64,000 bases of DNA from Sphingobium sp. B2D3C (GTDB lineage Bacteria > Pseudomonadota > Alphaproteobacteria > Sphingomonadales > Sphingomonadaceae): contig NZ_JAOQOK010000001.1 in the NCBI RefSeq assembly GCF_025961835.1, positions 2,914,001 to 2,978,000 on the forward strand. The letters are read 5' to 3'. Both the position numbers and the translations under genes were made by a program. Positions 9,538-19,974 of the stretch are shown here, piece after piece. The notes beneath the pieces were generated by a model, which saw only the letters and a program-made list of their open reading frames with translations, did not search any database and was not told the DNA's origin. The stretch's first letter is position 1, and each line of letters starts with the position of its first letter.

Positions 9538-12357
9538 ATGGGTTACGAGAATCAGGAATTCAGCGGCGCGCAAGAGGCCGAACAAGGGCCGAGCTGGGCG
9601 CGCAAGGGCTGGCCACTCGACAGCACGGACGACCTGACCGCCGCGCTCGACCCCACGCAGATGCAGGTGGCGATCAAGGCCGCCGCCGCCAGGAGCGGCG
9701 CGCCCGCCTCGCAGGCCGATGTCGCCAAGGCCGCCGCCGATTCGATCCGCGCGATGATGCTCATCCGCACCTATCGGGTGCGCGGCCATCTGGCGGCCAA
9801 TCTCGATCCGCTCGGCCTGAGCCAGCGCGACCTGCCGGCCGACCTGACGCCAGAATATCATGGCTTCTCCGGCGCGGAGCAGGACCGCAAGGTCTATGTC
9901 GGCGGCGCGCTCGGCCTTGAGTGGACGACGATCCGCGAGCTGGTGGACATTCTGCGCGCCAATTACTGCGGCAATGTTGGCCTCGAATATATGCACATCT
10001 CCGATGTGGAGGAGCGCCGCTTCCTGCAGGACCGCATGGAAGGCAAGGACAAGGAAATCATCTTCACGCCCGAGGGCAAGAAGGCGATCCTCGCCAAGGT
10101 CATCCAGGCCGAGCAATATGAGAAGTTCCTGGGCCGCAAATATGTCGGCACCAAGCGCTTCGGCCTCGATGGCGGCGAATCCATGATTCCGGCGCTCGAA
10201 GCTGTGATCAAATATGGCGGTCAGCTCGGCGTGCGCGAGATCGTGTACGGCATGGCCCATCGTGGCCGCCTCAATGTGCTGGCCAATGTGATGGCCAAGG
10301 GCTTCCGCGTGATCTTCCACGAGTTCTCGGGCGGCACTGCCAATCCCGAGGATGTCGGCGGCTCCGGCGACGTGAAATACCATCTCGGCACATCGACCGA
10401 CCGTGATTTCGACGGCATCAATGTCCACATGTCGCTGGTGCCCAACCCCTCGCACCTGGAGACGGTGGACCCGATCGTGCTCGGCAAGGTGCGCGCGCAG
10501 CAGCTGTTCCGCGACGATATCGGCCCCGGCAAGCACAAGCAGGTGCTGCCCGTGCTCATCCATGGCGATGCGGCCTTCGCCGGTCAGGGCATTGTGTGGG
10601 AGTGCTTCGGCTTTTCCGGCGTGCGCGGCTACAATACTGGCGGCTGCATCCACTTCGTCGTCAACAACCAGATCGGCTTCACCACCAGCCCGCAATTCTC
10701 GCGCGGCTCGCCCTATCCGAGCGACGTCGCCAAGGGCGTGCAGGCACCGATCATTCATGTGAATGGCGATGATCCCGAGGCGGTGACCTTCGCCTGCAAG
10801 CTGGCGATCGAATATCGCCAGACCTTCCATCGCGACATCGTGATCGACATGTGGTGCTACCGCCGCTTCGGCCACAATGAGGGCGACGAGCCGAGCTTCA
10901 CCCAGCCGCTCATGTATGCGCGCATCAAGCAGCATCCGCCGGTGAGCGAGGTCTATGCCTCGCGTCTGCGTGAAGAGGGCGTGGTGGACGATTCGTTCCT
11001 CTCCGCGCAGGTCGAGGGCTTCGTCGATCATCTCGAGGAAGAGTTTGAATCGGCCAAGACCTACAAGGCCAATCATGCCGACTGGTTCGCCGGTCGCTGG
11101 TCCGGCCTGCATCAGCCCGCCGACATCGAAACCGCGCGCAAGAATGTCGAAACCGCCGTCTCCCCCAAGCTGTTCGAGAGCCTGGGCAGGACGCTGACGA
11201 CGGTGCCCGAAGGCGTGAACGTCCACCGCACCTTGCGCCGCGTGCTCGATGCCAAGGCGGAGATGTTCAAGACCGGCGAGAATTTCGACTGGGCGACGGG
11301 CGAGGCCCTGGCCTTCGGCTCGCTACTGTCGGAAGGCTATGGCGTGCGCCTGTCGGGTCAGGATTCGGGCCGCGGCACGTTCAGCCAGCGTCACGCCGTC
11401 TGGGTCGATCAGGACAGCGAGAAGAAGTACATCCCGCTCTCCACCGTGCCGCACGGCCATTTCGAGGTCTATGACAGCCCGCTCTCCGAATATGGCGTGC
11501 TGGGCTTTGAATATGGCTATGCCATGGCGGACCCCAAGAGCCTGGTGCTGTGGGAAGCGCAGTTCGGCGATTTCGCCAATGGCGCGCAGATCATCATCGA
11601 TCAATATATCGCCTCGTCCGAGTCCAAGTGGCTGCGGGCCAATGGCCTCGTGCTGCTGCTGCCGCATGGCTATGAGGGGCAAGGGCCCGAGCACAGCTCC
11701 GCACGGCTCGAGCGCTTCCTGCAGCTCTGCGCGGAAGGCAATATCCAGATCGCCAACTGCACCACGCCGGCCAACTATTTCCACATCCTGCGCCGGCAGA
11801 TGTTGCGCCCATTCCGCAAGCCGCTCATCATCTTCACGCCCAAGTCGCTGTTGCGGCACAAGCTGGCAGTGAGCAAGGCCGAGGATTTCCAGGGCGATCG
11901 CCATTTCATGCGCATCCTATCCGACCCCGCGCCCGCGGCGGACGAGAAGACGCGCCGGCTGGTGCTGTGTTCCGGCAAGGTCGCCTATGACCTCATGGAA
12001 GCGCGCGACGCAGCCGGAGACAAGGACGTGCAGATCGTCCGCATCGAGCAGCTCTATCCCTTCCCGACCGAGGCGCTCGCCACGCGCCTCAAGCGCATGA
12101 CCGTGCTGGAGGAAGTGGTGTGGTGTCAGGAGGAGCCCCGCAACAATGGTGCGTGGTTCTTCGTGGAGCCCTATATCGAGGAGGCGCTCGATCAGGCCGG
12201 CAAGGCGCCGATGCGCGCCCGCTACGCAGGTCGCAAGGCTTCGGCCTCGCCCGCCACCGGCCTTGCCCGCCGTCACCAGGCCGAGCAGGGTGCGCTCATT
12301 GCGGACGCGCTCGGTCACAATGTGCGCACCGAGATCAAGCGCCAGAAGAAAGCATAG
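9538..12357 (+). CDS. sucA: 2-oxoglutarate dehydrogenase E1 component
   Basis: A 939-residue thiamine-diphosphate decarboxylase (E1o) of the 2-oxoglutarate dehydrogenase complex, of normal length. Visible landmarks are MAHRGRLNVLANVM, the active-site segment PNPSHLETVDPIVLG, the ThDP/Mg region HGDAAFAGQGIV with VNNQIGF, and RRFGHNEGDEPSFTQP. I chose ATG 9538 (MGYENQEFSG) because AGAGAGGCAAGGA precedes it. An open extension back to 9439 adds 33 atypical residues. The short sucD-sucA spacer holds nothing else. Operon partner of sucB and lpdA. Confidence 0.97.
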   Translation: MGYENQEFSGAQEAEQGPSWARKGWPLDSTDDLTAALDPTQMQVAIKAAAARSGAPASQADVAKAAADSIRAMMLIRTYRVRGHLAANLDPLGLSQRDLPADLTPEYHGFSGAEQDRKVYVGGALGLEWTTIRELVDILRANYCGNVGLEYMHISDVEERRFLQDRMEGKDKEIIFTPEGKKAILAKVIQAEQYEKFLGRKYVGTKRFGLDGGESMIPALEAVIKYGGQLGVREIVYGMAHRGRLNVLANVMAKGFRVIFHEFSGGTANPEDVGGSGDVKYHLGTSTDRDFDGINVHMSLVPNPSHLETVDPIVLGKVRAQQLFRDDIGPGKHKQVLPVLIHGDAAFAGQGIVWECFGFSGVRGYNTGGCIHFVVNNQIGFTTSPQFSRGSPYPSDVAKGVQAPIIHVNGDDPEAVTFACKLAIEYRQTFHRDIVIDMWCYRRFGHNEGDEPSFTQPLMYARIKQHPPVSEVYASRLREEGVVDDSFLSAQVEGFVDHLEEEFESAKTYKANHADWFAGRWSGLHQPADIETARKNVETAVSPKLFESLGRTLTTVPEGVNVHRTLRRVLDAKAEMFKTGENFDWATGEALAFGSLLSEGYGVRLSGQDSGRGTFSQRHAVWVDQDSEKKYIPLSTVPHGHFEVYDSPLSEYGVLGFEYGYAMADPKSLVLWEAQFGDFANGAQIIIDQYIASSESKWLRANGLVLLLPHGYEGQGPEHSSARLERFLQLCAEGNIQIANCTTPANYFHILRRQMLRPFRKPLIIFTPKSLLRHKLAVSKAEDFQGDRHFMRILSDPAPAADEKTRRLVLCSGKVAYDLMEARDAAGDKDVQIVRIEQLYPFPTEALATRLKRMTVLEEVVWCQEEPRNNGAWFFVEPYIEEALDQAGKAPMRARYAGRKASASPATGLARRHQAEQGALIADALGHNVRTEIKRQKKA

Positions 12358-12390
12358 TCCGCGCAGGCCGCGCCGGGCAGGAGGAAAGAC

Positions 12391-13671
<1,281 letters not shown>

Positions 13672-13696
13672 GGCAGGGAAAAATAGCAGATTGACG

Positions 13697-14059
13697 CGTG
13701 CTCCTGCGAAGGCAGGAGCCCATCGACGGAGAAGAAACGACGAAATCTGGCTTTGTGTATCTGATGGCCAGCAAGCCGAACGGAACGCTGTACCTCGGCG
13801 TCACGAGCGTCCTCGTCGCGCGGTGTCATCAGCATCGCGAGGGTCACGTCGAAGGGTTCAGCAAACGCTATGGTTGCCGGCTCCTTGTTTGGTACGCAGT
13901 ATATGACGATCTGCAGGAAGCGCGGCTGCGCGAACTGCAAATGAAGAAATGGAAACGGGCCTGGAAAGTCCGCCTGATCAGGGAGAACAATCCCGAATGG
14001 CGCGATCTGTGGTCGGTGATTGCGACCTAGCCGTGGGTTCCTGCCTTCGCAGGAACACA
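13697..14059 (+). mobile_element. GIY-YIG element 2: nuclease ORF between inverted palindromic repeats
   Basis: The left repeat 13697-13721 has the palindrome CTCCTGCGAAGGCAGGAG. The right repeat 14035-14059 is inverted (TTCCTGCCTTCGCAGGAA), matching the left arm in 22 or 23 of 25 positions. The repeats share the core GCGAAGGC with element 1, but the flanking stem pairs differ in a compensatory way (CCCCG/CGGGG versus CTCCT/AGGAG). The unit begins 25 bases after the sucB stop and ends 28 bases before lpdA. A gene-less relative with the same repeat sequence lies at 57433-57510. Confidence 0.65.
13698..14030 (+). CDS. GIY-YIG nuclease-superfamily protein, apparently complete
   Basis: A 110-residue protein with the full small GIY-YIG domain: GFVYLMASKPNGTLYLGVTS, Arg in LVARCHQHREGH, GFSKRYGCRLLVWYAVYDD, Glu in ARLRELQ, and the basic MKKWKRAWKVRLIRENNPEW tail typical of the family. 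The only in-frame start upstream of the domain is GTG 13698, which lies inside the left repeat. So the repeat appears to supply the start codon and the first residues (MLLRRQEP). Function is not known for this family; nuclease activity is inferred from the fold. It is on the same strand as the host operon. Confidence 0.85.
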   Translation: MLLRRQEPIDGEETTKSGFVYLMASKPNGTLYLGVTSVLVARCHQHREGHVEGFSKRYGCRLLVWYAVYDDLQEARLRELQMKKWKRAWKVRLIRENNPEWRDLWSVIAT

Positions 14060-14087
14060 AAACGGTGACCGGTCAATGGAGCGAGTA

Positions 14088-15491
14088 ATGGCAGACCAGT
14101 TCGACTATGACGTTCTCGTAATCGGCGCCGGGCCGGGCGGTTATGTGGCGGCGATCCGCGCCGCGCAGCTTGGGCTGAAGACCGCCTGCGCGGAAAGCCG
14201 GGAGACGCTGGGCGGCACCTGCCTCAATGTCGGCTGCATTCCCTCTAAGACGCTGCTGCACGCCTCGCACCTGTTCCATGAGGCCAAGGATGGCGTGCTG
14301 GCCAAGCACGGCATCAAGCTGGGCTCCGTGTCGCTCGATCTGCCGGCGATGCTGGCGGACAAGGATGCGGCCGTGAAGGGCCTCACCGGCGGCATCGAGT
14401 TCCTGTTCAAGAAGAACAAGGTTGAATGGCTCAAGGGGCTCGCCAGCTTCAAGGACGCGCACAGCGTCGAGGTGGCCGGCAAGACGGTGACCGCCAAGAA
14501 CATCGTTATCGCCACCGGCTCCAGCGTGACGCCGTTGCCCGGAGTCGAGATCGACAATGACAAGGGCGTGGTGGTCGATTCCACCGGCGCGCTGGCGCTC
14601 AAGAAGGTGCCGGATCATCTGGTGGTGATCGGCGGCGGCGTCATCGGCCTCGAACTGGGGTCGGTCTGGGGTCGCCTGGGCGCCAAGGTCACCGTGATTG
14701 AATATCTCGACCAGATCCTGCCCGGCATGGATGGCGAGGTGCGCAAGGAAGCCGCCAAGCTGTTCGCCAAGCAGGGTTTCGAGATCCGCACCGGCACCAA
14801 GGTGACCGGCGTCGCCGTCAAGGGCGGCAAGGCCAGCGTGACGGTCGAGCCGGCTGCCGGTGGCACCGCCGAGACGATCGAGGCCGATACGGTGCTGGTC
14901 GCCATCGGCCGCCGCCCGAACACGCAGGGCCTCGGCCTCGACAAGATCGGGCTGGAGCTGAACCAGCGCGGCCAGATCGAGACCGGTCCCGATTTCTCCA
15001 CCAAGGTCGATGGCGTCTGGGCCCTGGGCGACGTGATTCCCGGCCCCATGCTCGCGCACAAGGCCGAGGATGAAGGCATTGCCGTCGCCGAGAACATCGC
15101 CGGCATGACCGGCATCGTCAATCATGACGTCATCCCCAGCGTCGTCTACACCAGCCCGGAGATCGCCGGTGTCGGTCTGACCGAGGAAGCTGCCCGCGAG
15201 AAGGGCGAGGTCAAGGTCGGCAAGTTCCCGATGATGGCGAACAGCCGCGCCAAGGCGATCAGCGCGACCGACGGCTTCGTGAAGGTGATCGCCGATGCCG
15301 AGACCGACCGCGTGCTGGGCGTGTGGATCGTCGCCGATCCCGCCGGCACGATGATCGCCCAGGCTGCGCAGGCCATGGAGTTCGGCGCGACGTCAGAGGA
15401 CATCGCCTACACCTGCCACGCCCACCCGACGCACAATGAGTCGGTGAAGGAAGCCGCGATGGCAGTGCTCGGCAAGCCCATCCACATGTGA
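14088..15491 (+). CDS. lpdA: Dihydrolipoyl dehydrogenase (E3)
   Basis: A 467-residue flavoprotein that reoxidises the lipoyl groups of E2 with NAD+. The FAD motif GAGPGG is near 13-18, the redox disulfide is C45/C50 in GGTCLNVGCIPSKTLL, the NAD motif IGGGVIGLELGSVWGRLG is in the middle, and catalytic H446 and E451 are in HAHPTHNE. I chose ATG 14088 (MADQFDYDVLVIG) because GGAG lies seven bases upstream; the ATG at 14076 overlaps that site. Last gene of the block, followed by a terminator-like hairpin. Confidence 0.98.
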   Translation: MADQFDYDVLVIGAGPGGYVAAIRAAQLGLKTACAESRETLGGTCLNVGCIPSKTLLHASHLFHEAKDGVLAKHGIKLGSVSLDLPAMLADKDAAVKGLTGGIEFLFKKNKVEWLKGLASFKDAHSVEVAGKTVTAKNIVIATGSSVTPLPGVEIDNDKGVVVDSTGALALKKVPDHLVVIGGGVIGLELGSVWGRLGAKVTVIEYLDQILPGMDGEVRKEAAKLFAKQGFEIRTGTKVTGVAVKGGKASVTVEPAAGGTAETIEADTVLVAIGRRPNTQGLGLDKIGLELNQRGQIETGPDFSTKVDGVWALGDVIPGPMLAHKAEDEGIAVAENIAGMTGIVNHDVIPSVVYTSPEIAGVGLTEEAAREKGEVKVGKFPMMANSRAKAISATDGFVKVIADAETDRVLGVWIVADPAGTMIAQAAQAMEFGATSEDIAYTCHAHPTHNESVKEAAMAVLGKPIHM

Positions 15492-15498
15492 ATTGGCG

Positions 15499-15533
15499 TC
15501 CTGACCGGCCTGTCCGGTCAGGAGCTTCCCCTT
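15499..15533 (+). terminator. Terminator of the TCA operon
   Basis: TCCTGACCGG (15499-15508), loop CCTGT, CCGGTCAGGA (15514-15523): a perfect 10-base stem followed by GCTTCCCCTTT. The T-run is short and interrupted, so it may need Rho help, but its position eight bases after the lpdA stop is convincing. Confidence 0.75.
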
Positions 15534-15635
15534 TGCCCGCGTGTAAGCTTGTTCGCCAGCGAGGCTGAATGCTGGTGGAAGATTCGCGCACGTCCGGCGC
15601 TGCACTGACCAGTCTTCCGCGGCTGAACCAGCCCC

Positions 15636-17777
15636 CTACTGCATCCCCGATGGCAGGATCGACGGCGATTCCCGCTGCGGCTGGGGCTGCGCGGGCGGCG
15701 CCTGACGCTGTTGCGGCGGCGGGCGTTGCTGGCCCGGCTGGGCGGGTGCCGGGCGCGCCGGGCGTTCGTCGCGGCCGAGCACTTCGTCGATCCAGCGCTG
15801 GTCGATCCGGCGCGGCGCTTCGGTGCCGCTGGTGTCGCCCGGCGTTGCGCCTTCGGCACCGCTGCTCTGGCCCTCGGCAGGCGGCAGTGGCAAGCCGTTC
15901 TCGTCCACCATCATGCCATTGTCGGGCGAGCCATAGGCCTCTTCGTCCGGTTCGAGCTGCCATTCGGGCAGCACCACCTCGGTCTCGAAATTCTCGACCG
16001 GGCGATTGGCCACGGCGGTGCGCATAAAGGCCGCAAAGGCCCGCGCTGGCGCGCGACCGCCGGCCAAGCCACCCACTCTACGACTATCGTCGCGGCCCAT
16101 CCACACCCCGGTGGTGATGCCGCTGGAGAAGCCGACGAACCAGCCATCCTTGTTGCTGGTGGTCGTGCCGGTCTTGCCTGCGACAGGCCGGCCGATCTGG
16201 GCCGCGCGGCCCGTGCCGGTGTTCACCGCCGTCTGCATCAGATCGGTCATCCCCGCCGCGACCCAGGGCGCCACCAGCACGCGGCTGGTATCGTCCTCAT
16301 GCTCATACAGGGTGGTGCCATCGGCCGTGGTCACCTTGAGGATGCCATAGGGCCGCACCGCCACACCCTTGCGGGCGACCGAGGCAAAGGCCTGCGTCAT
16401 GTCGATGAGGTGGACCTCGGACGTGCCGAGCACCATCGAGGGATGGGTGTTGATCGTCGTGGAAATGCCGAACCGCCGCGCCATGTCGGCGACGGTCGAG
16501 AAGCCCACTTCCATGCCCAACTTGGCGGCGATGGTATTGATCGAATAGGCAAAGGCGGTGCGCACGTCGATCTCGCCGACATTGCGGCGATTGTCGTTGC
16601 GCGGCGACCAGCCGTTGATCGTCACCGGGCTGTCCACGACCCGCGTCTCGGGCGTGTAACCCGCTTCCAGCGCCGAGAGATAGACGAACAGCTTGAAGGC
16701 CGAGCCCGGCTGCCGCTGGGCGACGGTCGCGCGGTTATAGTTGGAGCTGACATAATCCAGCCCGCCGACCAGCGCCCGCACCGCGCCATCGCGGTCGAGG
16801 CTGACCAGCGCACCCTGCGCGCCACCCGGCACATTGCCCTTGAGCGCCGCGACGGCAGCCCGCTGCATCCGGGGATCGAGCGTCGTGTAGACGTCGAGCG
16901 GCTGCTCGCGCTCGTCGATCAGCGTATCGAGCTGCGGCAGCACCCAGTCGGTGAAGTAACGCACGCTGTCCTGCGCCTTCTCGGGCACCAGTCGCACGCT
17001 GTCGAGATCGGCGGCGGCCCGCTCGGCGCTGGTAAGGTCGCCATTGGCCGCCATCACGTCCAGCACCACACTGGCGCGGCCGGCGGCAGCATCGGCATCG
17101 GCCGTGGGCGAATAATGCGAGGGCGCCTTCACCAGCCCGGCGATGATCGCCGCTTCCTCGAGGCTGAGCGTCGTTGCCGGGTGATTGAAGAACTTGCGGC
17201 TCGCGGCATCCACGCCATAGGCGCCACCGCCGAAATAGACCTTGTTGAGGTACAGCTCCAGAATCTGGGACTTGCTGAACTTGCGCTCCATCGCCAGCGC
17301 CAGGATCATCTCACGCAGCTTGCGGCCGGCGGAATAGCTGTTGTTGAGGAAGATGTTGCGCGCCAACTGCTGGGTGATGGTCGACGCGCCCTGCAACCGC
17401 CGGCCCTCGCCACGGCGGACATAGCCCACCCAGGCCGCGCGGGCGACGCCAATCGGATCGACACCGGGGTGCATGTAGAAGCGCTTGTCTTCCACCGAGA
17501 CCAAAGCGCGGGTCATCACCTCGGGAATCTGCGAATGGTTGAGCCAGCGCCCATAGCTCGGCCCGAGCGAGACGAGCACCGAGCCGTCTGCGGCATGGAC
17601 GCGGATCATCTGGCCATTGGGCGAGCTCTTGAGCGAGTCGAAGCTCGGCAGCGACTGCATCGCGATGACGACCGCAATCACCAGCGCGATCAGTCCGCCG
17701 ATGGCGAGTGCGATGCCGACCTTGATCAGCCGGATGGTCCAGAGCCTGATCGAGCTCCCCGATTTTGCCTTGGCCAT
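15636..17777 (-). CDS. Class A penicillin-binding protein (PBP1A-type transglycosylase/transpeptidase)
   Basis: A 713-residue bifunctional peptidoglycan polymerase. One N-terminal membrane helix (about 17-40) precedes the GT51 domain with E96 in SVEDKRFYMHPG and GASTITQQLARNIF at 130-144. The transpeptidase has S359-x-x-K362 (SAFK), S412-I-N and K535-T-G. The tail after about 640 is Pro/Gln/Arg-rich low complexity, likely periplasmic and disordered. I chose ATG 17777 (MAKAKSG), with AAGGCAAGG ahead, over the ATG-like start at 17816. Single gene, convergent with lpdA. Confidence 0.93.
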   Translation of the reverse strand: MAKAKSGSSIRLWTIRLIKVGIALAIGGLIALVIAVVIAMQSLPSFDSLKSSPNGQMIRVHAADGSVLVSLGPSYGRWLNHSQIPEVMTRALVSVEDKRFYMHPGVDPIGVARAAWVGYVRRGEGRRLQGASTITQQLARNIFLNNSYSAGRKLREMILALAMERKFSKSQILELYLNKVYFGGGAYGVDAASRKFFNHPATTLSLEEAAIIAGLVKAPSHYSPTADADAAAGRASVVLDVMAANGDLTSAERAAADLDSVRLVPEKAQDSVRYFTDWVLPQLDTLIDEREQPLDVYTTLDPRMQRAAVAALKGNVPGGAQGALVSLDRDGAVRALVGGLDYVSSNYNRATVAQRQPGSAFKLFVYLSALEAGYTPETRVVDSPVTINGWSPRNDNRRNVGEIDVRTAFAYSINTIAAKLGMEVGFSTVADMARRFGISTTINTHPSMVLGTSEVHLIDMTQAFASVARKGVAVRPYGILKVTTADGTTLYEHEDDTSRVLVAPWVAAGMTDLMQTAVNTGTGRAAQIGRPVAGKTGTTTSNKDGWFVGFSSGITTGVWMGRDDSRRVGGLAGGRAPARAFAAFMRTAVANRPVENFETEVVLPEWQLEPDEEAYGSPDNGMMVDENGLPLPPAEGQSSGAEGATPGDTSGTEAPRRIDQRWIDEVLGRDERPARPAPAQPGQQRPPPQQRQAPPAQPQPQRESPSILPSGMQ

Positions 17778-17868
17778 GCCTTGCCTTGTACCGCTCCGAA
17801 CCGCTGCGTGCTGCAACTGTGCAGGACGCTACAAGCGTCCAGCGCCTTTACAAGCGCTGAATAGGATA

Positions 17869-18279
17869 TCAATCGTCCTGTGCGGTGCCCTGCGGCTCGA
17901 AGTCCAGCGCGACGCTGTTCATGCAGTAGCGCAGGCCTTCCGGCCCCGGCCCATCAGGGAAGACATGGCCCAGATGCCCGTCGCAGCGCGCGCAGCGCAC
18001 CTCGACCCGGCGCATGCCGTGGCTCGTGTCGGTATATTCGCTGACTGCCTCGTCTTCCAACGGCGCGGTGAAGCTCGGCCAGCCCGAGCCGCTGTCATAT
18101 TTATGCCCACTGTCGAACAGCGGCAGGCCACAACCGGCGCAATGATAGATGCCGGCATCCTTGAGCTTGTCATAGGCACCCGCAAAGGCGCGCTCGGTGC
18201 CGTGCTCGCGCAGCACATGATATTGCTCGGGGGTCAGGCGCTCGCGCCACTCGGCATCGCTGAGGTTCATCTTGTCCAT
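17869..18279 (-). CDS. msrB: Peptide-methionine (R)-S-oxide reductase
   Basis: A 136-residue MsrB that repairs methionine-R-sulfoxide. Zinc cysteines C47/C50 (CAGC) and C96/C99 (CARC), the GSGWPSF segment at 64-70, and the catalytic C119 in [10 protein letters not shown] are all present. Length is normal. It lies 91 bases upstream of the PBP gene on the same strand, but co-transcription is uncertain. No signal peptide, so it is cytoplasmic. Confidence 0.97.
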   Translation of the reverse strand: MDKMNLSDAEWRERLTPEQYHVLREHGTERAFAGAYDKLKDAGIYHCAGCGLPLFDSGHKYDSGSGWPSFTAPLEDEAVSEYTDTSHGMRRVEVRCARCDGHLGHVFPDGPGPEGLRYCMNSVALDFEPQGTAQDD

Positions 18280-18358
18280 GCACGGAATATCGGGTGCCTG
18301 CCCGGGCGCGTCAATGGCACCGGGTTTGAGGGCAGAAACGCTTTCGTCAGCCCTTCTT

Positions 18359-18390
18359 TCGTCATCCCGGACTTGATCCGGGATCCCGCT
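18359..18390. repeat. Short intergenic palindrome of the 'GTCATCCCGGACTTGATCC' type
   Basis: TCCCGG at 18365-18370 and CCGGGA at 18378-18383 flank ACTTGAT, inside CGTCATCCCGGA...GGGATCCCG. This motif recurs as an intergenic repeat in many alphaproteobacteria. It lies between msrB and the end of holA; a single copy is seen here. Confidence 0.65.
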
Positions 18391-18481
18391 GCCTTGAAGA
18401 TCGCTGGCCCAGACAGATTAAGAAACCGGAAGCGCGGAATGCCGCCATTTGCAGGCCGTCAGCGCTGAATGTCGATTGGCC

Positions 18482-19465
18482 CTAGCGCCCGCGTGCGCCG
18501 AGCCGTGCGACATTGATCAACTCCTGCGCCAGCACTGTCTCGCCGATCTGGTGCGAGAGGCGGCTGGTGCGCTCGGCTTCGGCCAACCGGTGAATGGCCT
18601 TGTCCAGCGCCTCGGCACTCCAGCGGCGCGCCACCTCCTCGTCGCCACGCCCGCCAAAGCGCGGTGCCTGTCCGCCCTGTGCCTGCGCAAAGCCGATCGC
18701 GCGTTGCAGGGTGAGGCGGGCAAGCCCCGCCAGCGAGCCGCCACTCTGGCGCAGCCGGGCCATCTCATGCTCGGTGGCGCGGACATTGCCCGAGAGCACG
18801 ACCATCGCCGCCTTGAAGAGCTGCTGGTCGCCCCCCTCGGCGCCCAGCGCATCCAGCGCCTCAGGCGTCGCGGCCTTGGGCTCCTCCGGCGAGGCATCCA
18901 GATACAGCGCCAGCTTTTCGATCTCGCCGGCCAGCAGCCCGCGCTCCGCGCCGGTCAGCGCAACCAGCCGACGGGCCAGATCGCCCGGCAGTTCCAGCCC
19001 GAGTTCGCGCGCCATGCTGACCGCCAGCGCATCGGCATTGCGACCCTCCGGCGCATAGCTGACGATGGCCATCACCGCCTTGTCGCCTTCGCACAGCTTG
19101 AGCAGCTTGCTCGTCTTGCGCAGATTGCCCGCGATCATCACCACCGGATTGCCGGTCGCAGGCGCCTGCAGCAGGGCCTCGACGGCGGGCACGACTTCCT
19201 CACCCGCCGGCTGCACGCGCACCCAGCGCTTGTCCCCGAACATGGAGATGGCGGCGGCCTCATCCGGCAGGCGGGCCGGGTCACTGCGCAGCGTCGCCCC
19301 ATCCAGGTCGATCCGCTCGGCGCCCGCCCCCATGGCCTTGCCGACGCGCGCCGACAGCGCTTCGCTGCCGGCTTCATCCGGCCCGTACAGCAGATAGAGA
19401 CGGATGTTCGGCGCGGGGTCGTCCAGCGCCTTGAGCGCGGCCTGATTGTCCGCCCGCAGGCTCAT
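18482..19465 (-). CDS. holA: DNA polymerase III subunit delta
   Basis: A 327-residue HolA, the clamp-loader subunit that opens the beta ring. Typical features are the N-terminal LYLLYGPDEAG (a degenerate P-loop), the segment VVMIAGNLRKTSKLLKLCEG, and the C-terminal collar region with ARLTLQRAIGFAQAQG. It overlaps lptE by four bases (ATGA) and closes the DUF3576-leuS-lptE-holA operon, a conserved order in alphaproteobacteria. Confidence 0.93.
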   Translation of the reverse strand: MSLRADNQAALKALDDPAPNIRLYLLYGPDEAGSEALSARVGKAMGAGAERIDLDGATLRSDPARLPDEAAAISMFGDKRWVRVQPAGEEVVPAVEALLQAPATGNPVVMIAGNLRKTSKLLKLCEGDKAVMAIVSYAPEGRNADALAVSMARELGLELPGDLARRLVALTGAERGLLAGEIEKLALYLDASPEEPKAATPEALDALGAEGGDQQLFKAAMVVLSGNVRATEHEMARLRQSGGSLAGLARLTLQRAIGFAQAQGGQAPRFGGRGDEEVARRWSAEALDKAIHRLAEAERTSRLSHQIGETVLAQELINVARLGARGR

Positions 19466-19974
19466 TCGCGCGCGGCGAGCGCCACGCTGGCCAGCACGCG
19501 GTCGGCGACGATCTCGGTCAGTCGCTCCAGCGCGCTATCCTCGGCCGCAACCGTCGCATATTCGCTGGAGGCCACATCGATGCCCGCGTCCCAACTTGAC
19601 GTCTCGTCGAGCACGGTCTTGCCATCCTGCGTGTCGACCAGCTGATAGCGCGCGCGCAGGGTCCGGCGTTCGCGCGTCACCGTGTCATCGGCGCGCACGC
19701 CCAGGCCCTCGATGCGATCATCGAGCTGCACCTTGAGCAGAAAGCGCGGCGCGGCATCGCCCATCGCCGCCAGCCGGTCATTGAGCGCATTGCGCATCAG
19801 CCAGCCATTCTTTCCGGGGATCGGCTCCACCTGCACGCTCGCCAGCGCCTGCGCCGCAGCCCCGCTGCGCCCGCCCGCATACATGGGCTTCAATCCGCAG
19901 GCCGAGAGGCTGGCGGCAAGGGCGAGGCCCAGAACGAGGCGGCCCAAAACGAGGGGAGGGAAAGCGCTGGTCAT
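19462..19974 (-). CDS. lptE: LPS-assembly lipoprotein LptE
   Basis: A 170-residue outer-membrane lipoprotein that plugs LptD during lipopolysaccharide insertion. The signal sequence ends in lipobox LSAC with lipidated C26, followed by GLKPMYAGG, the standard start of mature alphaproteobacterial LptE. It shares one base with leuS and overlaps holA by four bases, so translation is coupled. The family is weakly conserved; operon position is the stronger argument. Confidence 0.9.
   Translation of the reverse strand: MTSAFPPLVLGRLVLGLALAASLSACGLKPMYAGGRSGAAAQALASVQVEPIPGKNGWLMRNALNDRLAAMGDAAPRFLLKVQLDDRIEGLGVRADDTVTRERRTLRARYQLVDTQDGKTVLDETSSWDAGIDVASSEYATVAAEDSALERLTEIVADRVLASVALAARE

Noticed and set aside
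15711..17864. Open frame of about 700 codons antisense to the class A penicillin-binding protein gene
   Set aside because: Arg/His-rich shadow frame; no start context and no homology that I can recognise.
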